From positions 62,001-126,000 of the forward strand of contig CAJBLH010000167.1 in the NCBI GenBank assembly GCA_903953895.1: a stretch of DNA of 64,000 bases, given 5' to 3'. Of this stretch, positions 22,498-30,838 are shown piece by piece. Source of the DNA: an uncultured Desulfobacteraceae bacterium. GTDB lineage: Bacteria > Desulfobacterota > Desulfobacteria > Desulfobacterales > Desulfatirhabdiaceae. Position 1 is the stretch's first letter. The number at the start of each line of letters is the position of its first letter. Both the position numbers and the translations under genes were made by a program. A model generated the notes under the pieces. The model worked only from the letters and a program-made list of their open reading frames with translations, was not told where the DNA came from and did no database searches.

Positions 22498-23129
22498 CAA
22501 GAAGCTTTCCGGCGGAGCTGTTCGATTTCGTTCCGGATCTCTGATGCCACTTCATATCCCAGTGAAACGGCCCTGTCGCAATGCGTGACGGCCTGCTGAT
22601 GATCGCCGCATTCCAGATAGGCAATGGCCAGATTGTTGTGAACCACCGCGAAATCGGGTTCCAGCGCCAGCGCCTTAAAATTGGTTTCAATGCACTTTTC
22701 GATCATGCCCTTCATTAGGTAGGCATTGGCAAGCGTTGCAAACGCCTGGATATACCGAAAATTGAAATGCGTTGCCTTTTCAAGAGCGTTAATGGCTTCA
22801 TCGATATTTCCCCGCTGCAGTTCCACGAATCCGATATTGCCATATCCTTCTGATAATCCGGGCCTGGCTTTAACCGCCTGCCGGTTATACGCCAGACACC
22901 CCTCGAGATCTCCCCGGTTCAGATAAATGCCGCCCAGTTGAACATAGGCCTCGGCAAGTCCGGGGCTGCATTCTATGGCGACTCTGAGTTCCTCCTCCGC
23001 TTCTTCGAATTTCCGCTGACCCAGCAGCGCTACTGCTAAATTATAATGAGAGGTGCCGCATTCGGGATTCTGGGCGATGGCCGATCGTTGCGTGGCGATA
23101 TATTCATCGGCATTTTTTGCTTTTTCCAT
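22497..23129 (-). CDS. Tetratricopeptide repeat protein
   Basis: A 210-residue protein made almost entirely of about five TPR units (for example GTSHYNLAVALLGQRKFEEAEEELRVAIE, split here as NLAVALLGQRKFEEA, then AYVQLGGIYLNRGDLEGC, GYGNIGFVELQRGNIDEA, AFATLANAYLMKGMIEKC and VHNNLAIAYLECGDHQQA). There is no signal peptide, so it is a cytoplasmic scaffold. The start ATG 23129 has AGAGGA upstream. It is coupled to the unrecognised 399-aa protein by a one-base stop/start overlap and precedes the dsr genes on the same strand. Direct involvement in sulfite reductase assembly is possible but not shown. Confidence 0.85.
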   Translation of the reverse strand: MEKAKNADEYIATQRSAIAQNPECGTSHYNLAVALLGQRKFEEAEEELRVAIECSPGLAEAYVQLGGIYLNRGDLEGCLAYNRQAVKARPGLSEGYGNIGFVELQRGNIDEAINALEKATHFNFRYIQAFATLANAYLMKGMIEKCIETNFKALALEPDFAVVHNNLAIAYLECGDHQQAVTHCDRAVSLGYEVASEIRNEIEQLRRKAS

Positions 23130-23355
23130 ATGGGATAATCCTCTATAGTGTAGTAAAATAAAAGTTCATGAATCAAATTTCGGTTCAACAACTGAAATGG
23201 AACGTGATGGGCACCCGCATGCCTTTTTCACATTTTCCCATTTTTTTCATGGCAAAGAACGACCGGATTGAACTGAACAGAGTACTATTTTCTGATAAAA
23301 TGTCAACCTCATCATCAACCAATAAATTATTAAAAACCGATGCGAAAGGATCGTG

Positions 23356-24561
23356 ATGACAACAGTTACATCAACAGACACAACCCCTGAGTCCGAAATT
23401 CTGCACCGAATCGAAGCGATTCAGGGTTTACTGACGGCTAATGAAATCGACGGCGCAATGATTGTTCAAAATTCGGATCTGTTTTATTTTTCCGGAACCA
23501 TCCAGCAATCCCAGTTGTACATTCCTGCCTCCGGTGATCCACTGCTGATGGTCCGTAAAAGTGTAGAACGTGCCCGGTCGGAATCGACAATTCAAAACAT
23601 CGTTTCCTTCAGCAGCCCCCGGCAGGTACCGGCATTAATGAAATCCGCAGGACTTATGATACCCAAAACACTTGGCATGGAATTGGACGTGGCGCCGGCC
23701 CAAATGTATTTGAATTTCCAGAGCGTCTTCGATCAATCCCACATCTGTGATGTATCAGATATTATCCGCCGCGTTCGCGCGGTAAAATCCGATTATGAAA
23801 TTCACCGTATCCGAAATGCTGCTGAAAAATCCGATCAGCTCGCCGAATATGTCCGTGGCATTATCGAAGCAGGCATGACGGAAATCGAACTTGCCGGACA
23901 GGTCGAAGCGTATGCCCGGAAACTGGGACACCAGGGCATTGTCCGGATGCGATTATGGGGCAGTGAATTGTTTTATGGCCATTTGATGTGCGGCGCATCC
24001 GGCGCCGTTCCCAGCTATCTGGCATCTCCTACGGGCGGGATCGGTGTTGGCCCGGCAGTGGCACAGGGTCCCGGATTCGGACGCATCAAGGCCCATGAGC
24101 CGATTCTTGTGGACTACGTATTTGCTTATCAAGGATATCTTTCAGATCATACTCGAATTTATTCGATCGGCGAGCTTCCGGACGACCTGGTTCAGGCACA
24201 TGGGGCCATGCTCTCCATTCAGGATGCGATCATCCGCGAAGCCAAACCAGGAACAGCCGCCGGCAGTATTTACGAAATGGCCGTTGAACTGGCCGGAGAG
24301 GCGGGATATTCTGCGCACTTCATGGGCACAGGCGACCAGCGCATCCGTTTTGTCGGCCACGGGGTAGGGCTGGAGCTGGATGAATATCCATTTCTGGCCG
24401 CCGGCCAGAAGATGCAGCTAAAGGAAGGCATGGTCATCGCCCTGGAGCCCAAACTCATTTTTCCGCAAAGGGGTGTCGTCGGTATCGAAAACACCCATCT
24501 GGTAACACCGGACGGATTGCAGCAACTAACGGTTTTTGACCAGAATATCATTGTCGTCTAG
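23356..24561 (+). CDS. M24-family metallopeptidase (Xaa-Pro aminopeptidase/creatinase type)
   Basis: A 401-residue protein with an N-terminal creatinase-N domain (residues 10-150) and the C-terminal pita-bread domain. Metal ligands are visible in order: VDYVFAYQGYLSDHTR supplies the two Asp, VGHGVGLELDEYP the His, and MVIALEPKL and VGIENTHLV the two Glu. The family removes N-terminal residues before proline, although many prokaryotic members of this size have no known substrate. The GTG-ATG pair at 23353-23358 follows GAAAGGA; I use the ATG. It is divergent from the TPR gene across 226 bases, in which I find no strong regulatory element, and convergent with rpsI. Confidence 0.9.
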   Translation: MTTVTSTDTTPESEILHRIEAIQGLLTANEIDGAMIVQNSDLFYFSGTIQQSQLYIPASGDPLLMVRKSVERARSESTIQNIVSFSSPRQVPALMKSAGLMIPKTLGMELDVAPAQMYLNFQSVFDQSHICDVSDIIRRVRAVKSDYEIHRIRNAAEKSDQLAEYVRGIIEAGMTEIELAGQVEAYARKLGHQGIVRMRLWGSELFYGHLMCGASGAVPSYLASPTGGIGVGPAVAQGPGFGRIKAHEPILVDYVFAYQGYLSDHTRIYSIGELPDDLVQAHGAMLSIQDAIIREAKPGTAAGSIYEMAVELAGEAGYSAHFMGTGDQRIRFVGHGVGLELDEYPFLAAGQKMQLKEGMVIALEPKLIFPQRGVVGIENTHLVTPDGLQQLTVFDQNIIVV

Positions 24562-24693
24562 TACGGGGTACAGCAGGCGGTTTTCGACCGTGATCAGCGT
24601 TTTGGCCCCGCCGATAACGCACCCAACATCTTAGATATTGAAGGCTATATGGCAGCTCACATGAAATAATCTACCAGATCGTGGTATCAATAA

Positions 24694-24767
24694 TTCACAT
24701 GGATGAACAGGATTAAGCAGAAAACTTTTTATTCTGTGTGTTACATTATCCTGTATATCCATGTAAA
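24694..24767. repeat. Palindromic repeat, copy 1 (ACATGGAT...ATCCATGT)
   Basis: TTCACATGGATGAACAGGAT (24694-24713) and ATCCTGTATATCCATGTAAA (24748-24767) are inverted copies of each other apart from the centre. The same two arms recur at 60593-60678, with different loop sequence. It is a REP-like dispersed element. The surrounding gap, 24562-24874, holds this repeat and a terminator and no gene. Confidence 0.75.
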
Positions 24768-24805
24768 AAAAATTAAATGAATCAAGGGTAGATTGCGGTT
24801 GCCTA

Positions 24806-24842
24806 ACAAAAAAGGGAACAGAATGAACACTGTTCCCTTTTT
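24806..24842. terminator. Bidirectional intrinsic terminator between M24 peptidase and rpsI
   Basis: GGGAACAG pairs with CTGTTCCC around an eight-base loop, with an A run before and a T run after, so it can end transcription from both converging genes. Confidence 0.85.
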
Positions 24843-24874
24843 GCACAACAATTCATGATCTGACAACCAGCAGA

Positions 24875-25270
24875 TTAACGTTTCGAGAACTGATACCTGG
24901 CGCGTGCGCCACGCTGACCGTATTTTTTCCGCTCCTTGACTCTGGGATCTCGGGTAACAAAGCCCGCTTTTTTCAATGACGGCCGAAGATCCGGATCAAC
25001 CAACATCAATGCACGGGTGATACCGTGGCGAATGGCGCCGGCCTGTCCGTTGATCCCACCGCCAAGAACGCGGATCATGACATCATAAGAGTCCATATTG
25101 TTGGTAAGAATCAGCGGTTGAACGGCCACTGCCTTGGCTGCGGCAACAGAAAAGTAATCATCGACCGGTTTATCGTTCACCATGATGATCCCTTTTCCGG
25201 GTTTTAACCATGTTTTGGCAATGGCGCTTTTTCGCCTGCCGGTTGCATAGTAAACGTTTTCTTTATCCAT
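24875..25270 (-). CDS. rpsI: 30S ribosomal protein S9
   Basis: 131 residues; [21 protein letters not shown] at the start, [19 protein letters not shown] in the middle, and the basic tail RARYQFSKR whose terminal KR reaches the P-site tRNA. It follows rplM by 24 bases, the usual L13-S9 operon, and ends just before a strong terminator. Confidence 0.98.
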   Translation of the reverse strand: MDKENVYYATGRRKSAIAKTWLKPGKGIIMVNDKPVDDYFSVAAAKAVAVQPLILTNNMDSYDVMIRVLGGGINGQAGAIRHGITRALMLVDPDLRPSLKKAGFVTRDPRVKERKKYGQRGARARYQFSKR

Positions 25271-25294
25271 ATTTTCCCCGGTGTTATATTAAAG

Positions 25295-25735
25295 TTATTT
25301 GGGTATCGAAAGTTGAACCGGCTGCTGGGCTTCGTGCGGATGCTTGTCTCCGGCATACACCTTCAATTTGCTGAGCATTTTTCCGCCAAGGCTATTCTTG
25401 GGCAGCATTCCTTTTACGGCAAACCGGATGATGTCCTCCGGCTTCTTCAGAAGCAGTTTTTCGGCGGTAATGGCCTTCAAACCGCCGGTATAACCACTAT
25501 GTCGGTAGTACGTCTTTTGCGCCCATTTTCGGCCGGTCAGAACAATTTTATCCGCATTGATCACCACGATCCAGTCTCCCATATCTGCATGGGGAGTGAA
25601 CAGGGGATTACATTTTCCCCTCAGTCGGGCGGCGATGGACGATGCCAGTCTGCCCAGCACAGCCTCCTTGGCGTCAACCACGAACCACTTGCCCGGGTTA
25701 TCCGATTCTTTTGCACTGTAAGTATATTTTTTCAC
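25295..25735 (-). CDS. rplM: 50S ribosomal protein L13
   Basis: 146 residues with the L13 signatures [39 protein letters not shown] and AVKGMLPKN. The start is GTG 25735 with CAGGAG upstream. It is the first gene of the rplM-rpsI operon; a leader of about 30 nt separates it from a good sigma-70 promoter. Confidence 0.98.
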   Translation of the reverse strand: MKKYTYSAKESDNPGKWFVVDAKEAVLGRLASSIAARLRGKCNPLFTPHADMGDWIVVINADKIVLTGRKWAQKTYYRHSGYTGGLKAITAEKLLLKKPEDIIRFAVKGMLPKNSLGGKMLSKLKVYAGDKHPHEAQQPVQLSIPK

Positions 25736-25769
25736 GGGTATCTCCTGATATTATAATCTGAACTTGGTA

Positions 25770-25798
25770 CTTTTATTGCATTGTTTCGATTGTGTCAA
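25770..25798 (-). promoter_or_regulatory. Predicted promoter of rplM-rpsI
   Basis: On the minus strand TTGACA (25793-25798) and TAAAAG (25770-25775) with a 17-base spacer, 35 bases upstream of the L13 start codon. I see no extra hairpin that would suggest autoregulation. Confidence 0.6.
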
Positions 25799-25851
25799 TA
25801 TAAATATTGATGGAATCCAACATTTCCGTATTGTGTCTTGAATCGCAACGT

Positions 25852-28503
25852 TCATCCATTCTCGGTGCGATCGGCAAAAAATCGCAAGCCGATTTTGCGG
25901 GGCTGCAGCAGTTGCTGGAAAACAGCCCGTGGAACCAATGCCGGAATCACATTGATCATGGATGACAGCAATGCAGCCCCATATGACAGCGATTGAATGA
26001 GCATCACGCCGACCCAGAGCAGTATTTCAGGGTTGTCGGTTCCATGCCGGTTTATAATGGCGGCGGCTGACAGACAGAATGTCAGAAATATCAGCGCCTC
26101 TTCCCATGCCATGAGTACGCCCCTGATGACGGCCCGCTGGTTCTCACATTTCGGGGTACGCAAAAAAGGCTTGTCTGAAGATATCAGCCCGGAAAGAATG
26201 GCTTTTCCAATGGTATGGCTCAGAGACATGCCGGCGACTGCAGCACCAATCCGCTGTTTAAGTGTGCAGTCGACCCGGACTTTGTATAACCAGAAGAAAT
26301 GAAGCAGCCGGAAAACGAATACCCCCAAAGCCGGAAGCAGCAGGATATACAGCGGCTGCCCGAAATACCTAGGAAGAATAATGACCCCCGCCACCCAGAA
26401 CAGGGTAGCCCAGGTGATGATGACATTCAACGCATCCCCGAACCACGGAAACCATCCTGTGGCAAAATGATATTTCTGACCCATGGTCAGGCCGGATTGA
26501 GAATTCCAGGGCAGAAAAGATTTCCAGTGCCGCCGGATGATCTGAACCGCCCCATAAGCCCATCGGAACCGTTGTCTTTTGTATCCGGCAAAAGAATCGG
26601 GCGTTAGGCCGTGACCGAAGCTTTCGCCGACATAAACGGATTCGTGTCCCGCATTCATCAGTCGCAGCCCCAGCTCGGAATCCTCACAGATGCACCACTC
26701 GGCCCAGTTGCCGACATCCACCAGCGCCTGTTTGCGAATCAGGGTCATCGTTCCGTGCTGAATGATGGCATCCCGCTCATTCCGGTGGATCATGCCGATC
26801 TGGAAAAACCCGTGATATTCAAAATTGCACATTTCCTTGAAAAGATTGCCATGCCATTCCCTGTGATCCTGGGGCGCCTGAACAAACCCCACTGTCGGCT
26901 TGTCAAAATAAGGAATGAGTGATTTGAGCCAGTCGGAACGAACAATATAATCGCTGTCGACAATGCCGACGATCTCAGCATCCGGAGCGGTGACGCTCAG
27001 CCCGAAATTCAACGCGCCAGCCTTGAATCCAGGCCATTTCCCCAGATGAAAAAACCGGAATTTCGCGCCGAGTTTTTCGCAATAATCCCGGACCGGTTCC
27101 CAGATATTGGCATCCATGGTATTGTTGTCTATCACCAGAACTTCGTAGTTCGGATAGTCGAGCTGGTTGAGGCTGTCCAGCGTTTTGGCGACCATGTCCG
27201 GCGGTTCGCTGCAAATAGCAAGATGCAAAGACACCTTGGGGAAATATCTTCCTTTTTCGGGAACAAGCGGATGAAACAGTCGCTTCAACCCCGCAGGCCA
27301 GAGCATTTCAGACATCTCGAACCCATTGATCAGCACCACCAGCAACAGCCCAGCCTGCAGCGGGAGCAACAGCCCCCAAATCAGGGTCTCGGTCGGCAGC
27401 AGTTCGTGAATCCACGGGGTGGATGCAATCCACACCGCAGCGGATATGCTCAGTTGAATGACCATCGCAAAGAAAAGTTGCCCTTTGAAGGGCTGATCCT
27501 GTTTTTTCCGCAGATACATGGACAGGGGAATAATCGCCAGCAGAAAGGACAGCACCAGCGGCATGGGAAGCGGGGAGACTTCCTTCACAGGGCCTTCAAG
27601 CGGGATTTTAAGATTTCTGTCTTTGTCGAACAGGCCCCAGTGGGCTCCCATGACCCCTTCCAGATCCACTTTCCAGGGCTGGTCGAAGGCTTCCATGATA
27701 AAATAATCTATTTTTAGCTCAGCGGCCAGATTGAAAAATGCGCGCAAAAAGAAGGCTTCGTTGACCGTGCTGGGCTTTGCCGGCCCCCGCCGCTCTCCGT
27801 GACTGGGCCAGCCGACCTCCGCCAGCAGAACATGCTTATCCGGATAAGCCTGCTGTACCTGTCGATAGCGGTCCACCACCCATTTCAGGGAGTGTTCCAG
27901 GGGAATTTTTTCCCAGTAGGGAAGAATGTGAATAGCGATATAGTCCACATTTCGGGCCAGTTCGGGGTTGTTGATCCATACATCCCACGGCTCCGCCGTA
28001 CTGACCGGACAGGGTACCTTTTCACGCACCCTGCGGATGTATTCAATCAATTGTTTGACCGTCAAATCCCCCCGCAGCACAGATTCATTCCCGACGATGA
28101 CGCGCGGAACCGTGGATGTGTACGTGCGGGCATTTCGGATCAGGCTGCGAATTTCCCTTTCATTCTTTTCTTTGTCCTGATCGAGCCAGGCCCCGGCCGT
28201 GACACTCAATCCATAGCGAACCGCCATGCCTGGAATATTTTCGAACCCGTCCAGAGATGAATAACTGCGGACGCTGCGGGTCACGCCTCTGACCATTTTC
28301 AGATCGCCGTCGATCTGATCCGGAAATGGATAAATATTATCCATGGGATTCTGCCCCTTGTGATAAGGGCTGAAAGAAACACCCTCGATCTTGTCAGTCC
28401 AGGAAGCAACCTGGGGGGCAGGACGGTTGAACGCCAGCCAAACGGCCATATTGGCCAGAATGACCACACACAATATTTTTGTTTTCAGCATAGATTTCAC
28501 CAT
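25852..28503 (-). CDS. Membrane beta-glucan synthase: GH17-like domain fused to GT2 glycosyltransferase (NdvB-like)
   Basis: An 883-residue inner-membrane enzyme. After an N-terminal membrane anchor (about 8-25) comes a periplasmic GH17-type domain with both catalytic acids in place (VIVGNES near 140 and VLLAEVGWPSHGE near 250). Two membrane helices follow, then a cytoplasmic GT2 domain with VLVIDNNTMD, DxD-like IVDSDYIV, CEDSELGLRL and the QRFRW motif, and then several C-terminal helices. The order resembles NdvB/NdvC of Pseudomonas and Bradyrhizobium, which make cyclic beta-(1,3)- or (1,3;1,6)-glucans; the GH17 part would act as transglycosylase. The start is ATG 28503, with a second in-frame ATG at 28491. 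It is divergent from the LpoA-like gene. Confidence 0.87.
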   Translation of the reverse strand: MVKSMLKTKILCVVILANMAVWLAFNRPAPQVASWTDKIEGVSFSPYHKGQNPMDNIYPFPDQIDGDLKMVRGVTRSVRSYSSLDGFENIPGMAVRYGLSVTAGAWLDQDKEKNEREIRSLIRNARTYTSTVPRVIVGNESVLRGDLTVKQLIEYIRRVREKVPCPVSTAEPWDVWINNPELARNVDYIAIHILPYWEKIPLEHSLKWVVDRYRQVQQAYPDKHVLLAEVGWPSHGERRGPAKPSTVNEAFFLRAFFNLAAELKIDYFIMEAFDQPWKVDLEGVMGAHWGLFDKDRNLKIPLEGPVKEVSPLPMPLVLSFLLAIIPLSMYLRKKQDQPFKGQLFFAMVIQLSISAAVWIASTPWIHELLPTETLIWGLLLPLQAGLLLVVLINGFEMSEMLWPAGLKRLFHPLVPEKGRYFPKVSLHLAICSEPPDMVAKTLDSLNQLDYPNYEVLVIDNNTMDANIWEPVRDYCEKLGAKFRFFHLGKWPGFKAGALNFGLSVTAPDAEIVGIVDSDYIVRSDWLKSLIPYFDKPTVGFVQAPQDHREWHGNLFKEMCNFEYHGFFQIGMIHRNERDAIIQHGTMTLIRKQALVDVGNWAEWCICEDSELGLRLMNAGHESVYVGESFGHGLTPDSFAGYKRQRFRWAYGAVQIIRRHWKSFLPWNSQSGLTMGQKYHFATGWFPWFGDALNVIITWATLFWVAGVIILPRYFGQPLYILLLPALGVFVFRLLHFFWLYKVRVDCTLKQRIGAAVAGMSLSHTIGKAILSGLISSDKPFLRTPKCENQRAVIRGVLMAWEEALIFLTFCLSAAAIINRHGTDNPEILLWVGVMLIQSLSYGAALLSSMINVIPALVPRAVFQQLLQPRKIGLRFFADRTENG

Positions 28504-28683
28504 AGTTATGACAGCCTATCCTTCAGCAGTGATGAGAAACCGTTGACCCTTTTGTTGTTGAACTTCCCCCTGCCAAGACGCCATTTATAAACGTGATATA
28601 TTATTCCAACCAAACGCCGGAGTCAAGAATTCTGTGAGGGATTCACCCCGCCGGAAAGCTTGCGGACGGCACGAAACTGGCAA

Positions 28684-28712
28684 TTGACCCTGATGATGGA
28701 TTCGGCTATGAT
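28684..28712 (+). promoter_or_regulatory. Predicted promoter of the LpoA-like gene
   Basis: TTGACC (28684-28689), 17-base spacer, TATGAT (28707-28712): five of six matches in both hexamers. The predicted leader is about 148 nt and contains the inverted repeat at 28735-28821. The rest of the 363-base divergent gap (28504-28866) shows nothing else. Confidence 0.6.
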
Positions 28713-28734
28713 CAACAGGAATTTCGATGAATCA

Positions 28735-28821
28735 ACCCCCCATCATCACTTTATCGTGAGAATACTGTTGGCCACGAGATACACGAAAAAAATCTATCAT
28801 GAATTTTTGATGATTGGGGGT
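28735..28821. repeat. Inverted repeat in the leader of the LpoA-like gene
   Basis: ACCCCCCATCATCA (28735-28748) and TGATGATTGGGGGT (28808-28821) pair with one mismatch over 14 bases across a 59-base centre. It may be a structured leader or the remnant of a small dispersed element; no second copy was seen in the window. Confidence 0.5.
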
Positions 28822-28866
28822 GAAGACCGGCATGATTTATGATCGTTTATTTAATATAGAGATATC

Positions 28867-30819
28867 ATGATGAAATACTATCGATGCCCGTTTTTTTTTC
28901 TATTGATCCTGCTGTTGGCTTCCTGCGCTTCCAGAAAGGCGATCAAAACCGATATTGCTCCGAAGCCTGAAAAAATACCGTCGGCTGTCGCCGCGAATCT
29001 GGCAGAGGAGCTCTTTTCTTCGGCTGAAAAATCGTATCTGGCGAAAGCCTATCCGGAGGCGCTGAACGCTTATCTGAAATATTTATCTTCCTTTCCTGAC
29101 GGGTCCCGGTCCGTTGAAGCGCTTCTGCGTACCGGGGAAATTTACATGATATCCGGAAAACCAGCACAGGCCCTTCCCTATTATCAGCGTCTGATCACCC
29201 GTTATCCCCAAAGCGAATCAGTTGAGCCGGCCGAACTCGGCATACTGAAAGCTTTTTTCGCCATTGGAGACTACCAGAAGGCCGTTTCATTGGGGCAGGG
29301 TTATGTGAAAAAAAACAGATCTGCCGATTTCATGCGCATGGGCTTTGAGATCCTGGCCGATGCCTATTCCCGCATCGGACTGCCTGCAGAAGCCGCCGAC
29401 GCCTATTCCCGGGCTCTGGAAAAATCGTCGGCGCCGGATTCAGACCGAATCGCCCGAAAGCTGCAAGAAGCCTTGTCGAGGCTGACTGTTTCTGATGTAT
29501 TGGGTCTATTAAATCGTCCGGCGCCATCCCATATAAACGCCGAAATTCTGTTACTGGCCGGTCGAAATTATGTGGAATCAGGAAATACGGAGGATGCCTA
29601 CAGCGTCCTGACCACTTTGACCCAACAGTACCCGCAGCATGAGGCAGCCGCACTGGCATTGCAAATGCTGCAAGACCTGAAAGCCCAACCAGCTTATCAA
29701 AATCATCTGATAGGGTGTCTGCTGCCGCTGACCGGAACTTATGAAGCCTATGGAAAAAAAGCAATGAAGGGAATCGAGCTGGCGCAAAATCAGTTTGCCC
29801 AGCTCAATCCCGATCCGCCGCTGACGATCCGTATTCAAGACACGGAATCTGACCCTCAGAAAACCATTGCGGCCGTAAAAGAGCTGGCCGAGTCCGGAGT
29901 AGCAGCCATCATCGGCCCGGTGGCAACTGCCGATATCGCCGCAGCCGAGGCGCAAAAATACGGCATTCCGATCATTACCCTGACACAAAAAGACCAAATC
30001 ACCAAAATCGGAACCGCCGTTTTCCGCAACTTTATGACCCCGGGATCACAGACATCTGCACTGGTTTCTTTTACTACAAAGAATCTGGGCCTCAGCCGCT
30101 TTGCGATTCTCTACCCCGCAGAACCCTATGGCATTAACTTCATGAACCTTTTCAAAGATCAGGTGGAGTCTGCTGGTGGCTGCGTGGTATCCATTCAAGC
30201 GTATGATCCCACGCAGACCGATTTCAGGGAAACCCTGCAAAAACTGTCAAGCCGGTATTTGCCTGTTGATGTTGGCATCAAAACATCCAAAGCCACAAAG
30301 CTCATCGATCCGGCTGCGGCTTCTGATGCCGTTCCGGCGGCGGAAGAATTTGAAGCTCTTTTTATTCCGGACTCCCCTCAAAAAGTGGCGGTGATCGTTC
30401 CGCAACTGGCCTATGGCAGGCTTCGCCCCGCTTATCTGCTCGGTACCAACCTGTGGCATTCCGCCAAGCTTATCCACACAGGCGGCCCAGCGATTCAGGG
30501 CAGCATTCTGCCGGAAGGTTTTTTTGCGGAAAGCACATTGGAATCCGTGCAGCAGTTTGTCCGAGCCTTTCAAGATACTTACAAGGAGTCTCCCGGATAT
30601 ATCGAAGCGGTATCGTACGATACGGCGATGATGATGCTTCAAATCGTCGGCAGCCCGGACATTCATTTCCGAAGCTCGATTCAGAAAGAACTTCTCCGGC
30701 CCGAAGGTTTTTCCGGCGTTACAGGAAAATATCACTTCAGTCAGGACCGGGAAGTTCAGAAACAACTGTTTCTGCTCCAGATCAAAGGTGAAGAATTTGT
30801 TGAAATCACACCGCCCTGA
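28867..30819 (+). CDS. TPR plus periplasmic-binding-protein lipoprotein, LpoA-like
   Basis: A 650-residue lipoprotein. The signal peptide ends in the lipobox LLASC (Cys near residue 18). Residues about 40-270 are TPR helices (AEELFSSAEKSYLAKAYPEA and later units). From about 280 there is a type-1 periplasmic-binding fold (IGCLLPLTGTYEAYGKKAMKGIE, then AAIIGPVATADIAAAEAQ). This TPR-plus-PBP layout is that of penicillin-binding protein activator LpoA, which stimulates PBP1A from the outer membrane; an amino-acid sensor or transport role is the alternative. The stop lies close to the start of the Kdo transferase gene, so both are probably one transcript for envelope building. ATG 28867 or 28870 are both possible. 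Confidence 0.82.
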   Translation: MMKYYRCPFFFLLILLLASCASRKAIKTDIAPKPEKIPSAVAANLAEELFSSAEKSYLAKAYPEALNAYLKYLSSFPDGSRSVEALLRTGEIYMISGKPAQALPYYQRLITRYPQSESVEPAELGILKAFFAIGDYQKAVSLGQGYVKKNRSADFMRMGFEILADAYSRIGLPAEAADAYSRALEKSSAPDSDRIARKLQEALSRLTVSDVLGLLNRPAPSHINAEILLLAGRNYVESGNTEDAYSVLTTLTQQYPQHEAAALALQMLQDLKAQPAYQNHLIGCLLPLTGTYEAYGKKAMKGIELAQNQFAQLNPDPPLTIRIQDTESDPQKTIAAVKELAESGVAAIIGPVATADIAAAEAQKYGIPIITLTQKDQITKIGTAVFRNFMTPGSQTSALVSFTTKNLGLSRFAILYPAEPYGINFMNLFKDQVESAGGCVVSIQAYDPTQTDFRETLQKLSSRYLPVDVGIKTSKATKLIDPAAASDAVPAAEEFEALFIPDSPQKVAVIVPQLAYGRLRPAYLLGTNLWHSAKLIHTGGPAIQGSILPEGFFAESTLESVQQFVRAFQDTYKESPGYIEAVSYDTAMMMLQIVGSPDIHFRSSIQKELLRPEGFSGVTGKYHFSQDREVQKQLFLLQIKGEEFVEITPP

Positions 30820-30838
30820 AAAAACCCGAACGCCGTTT

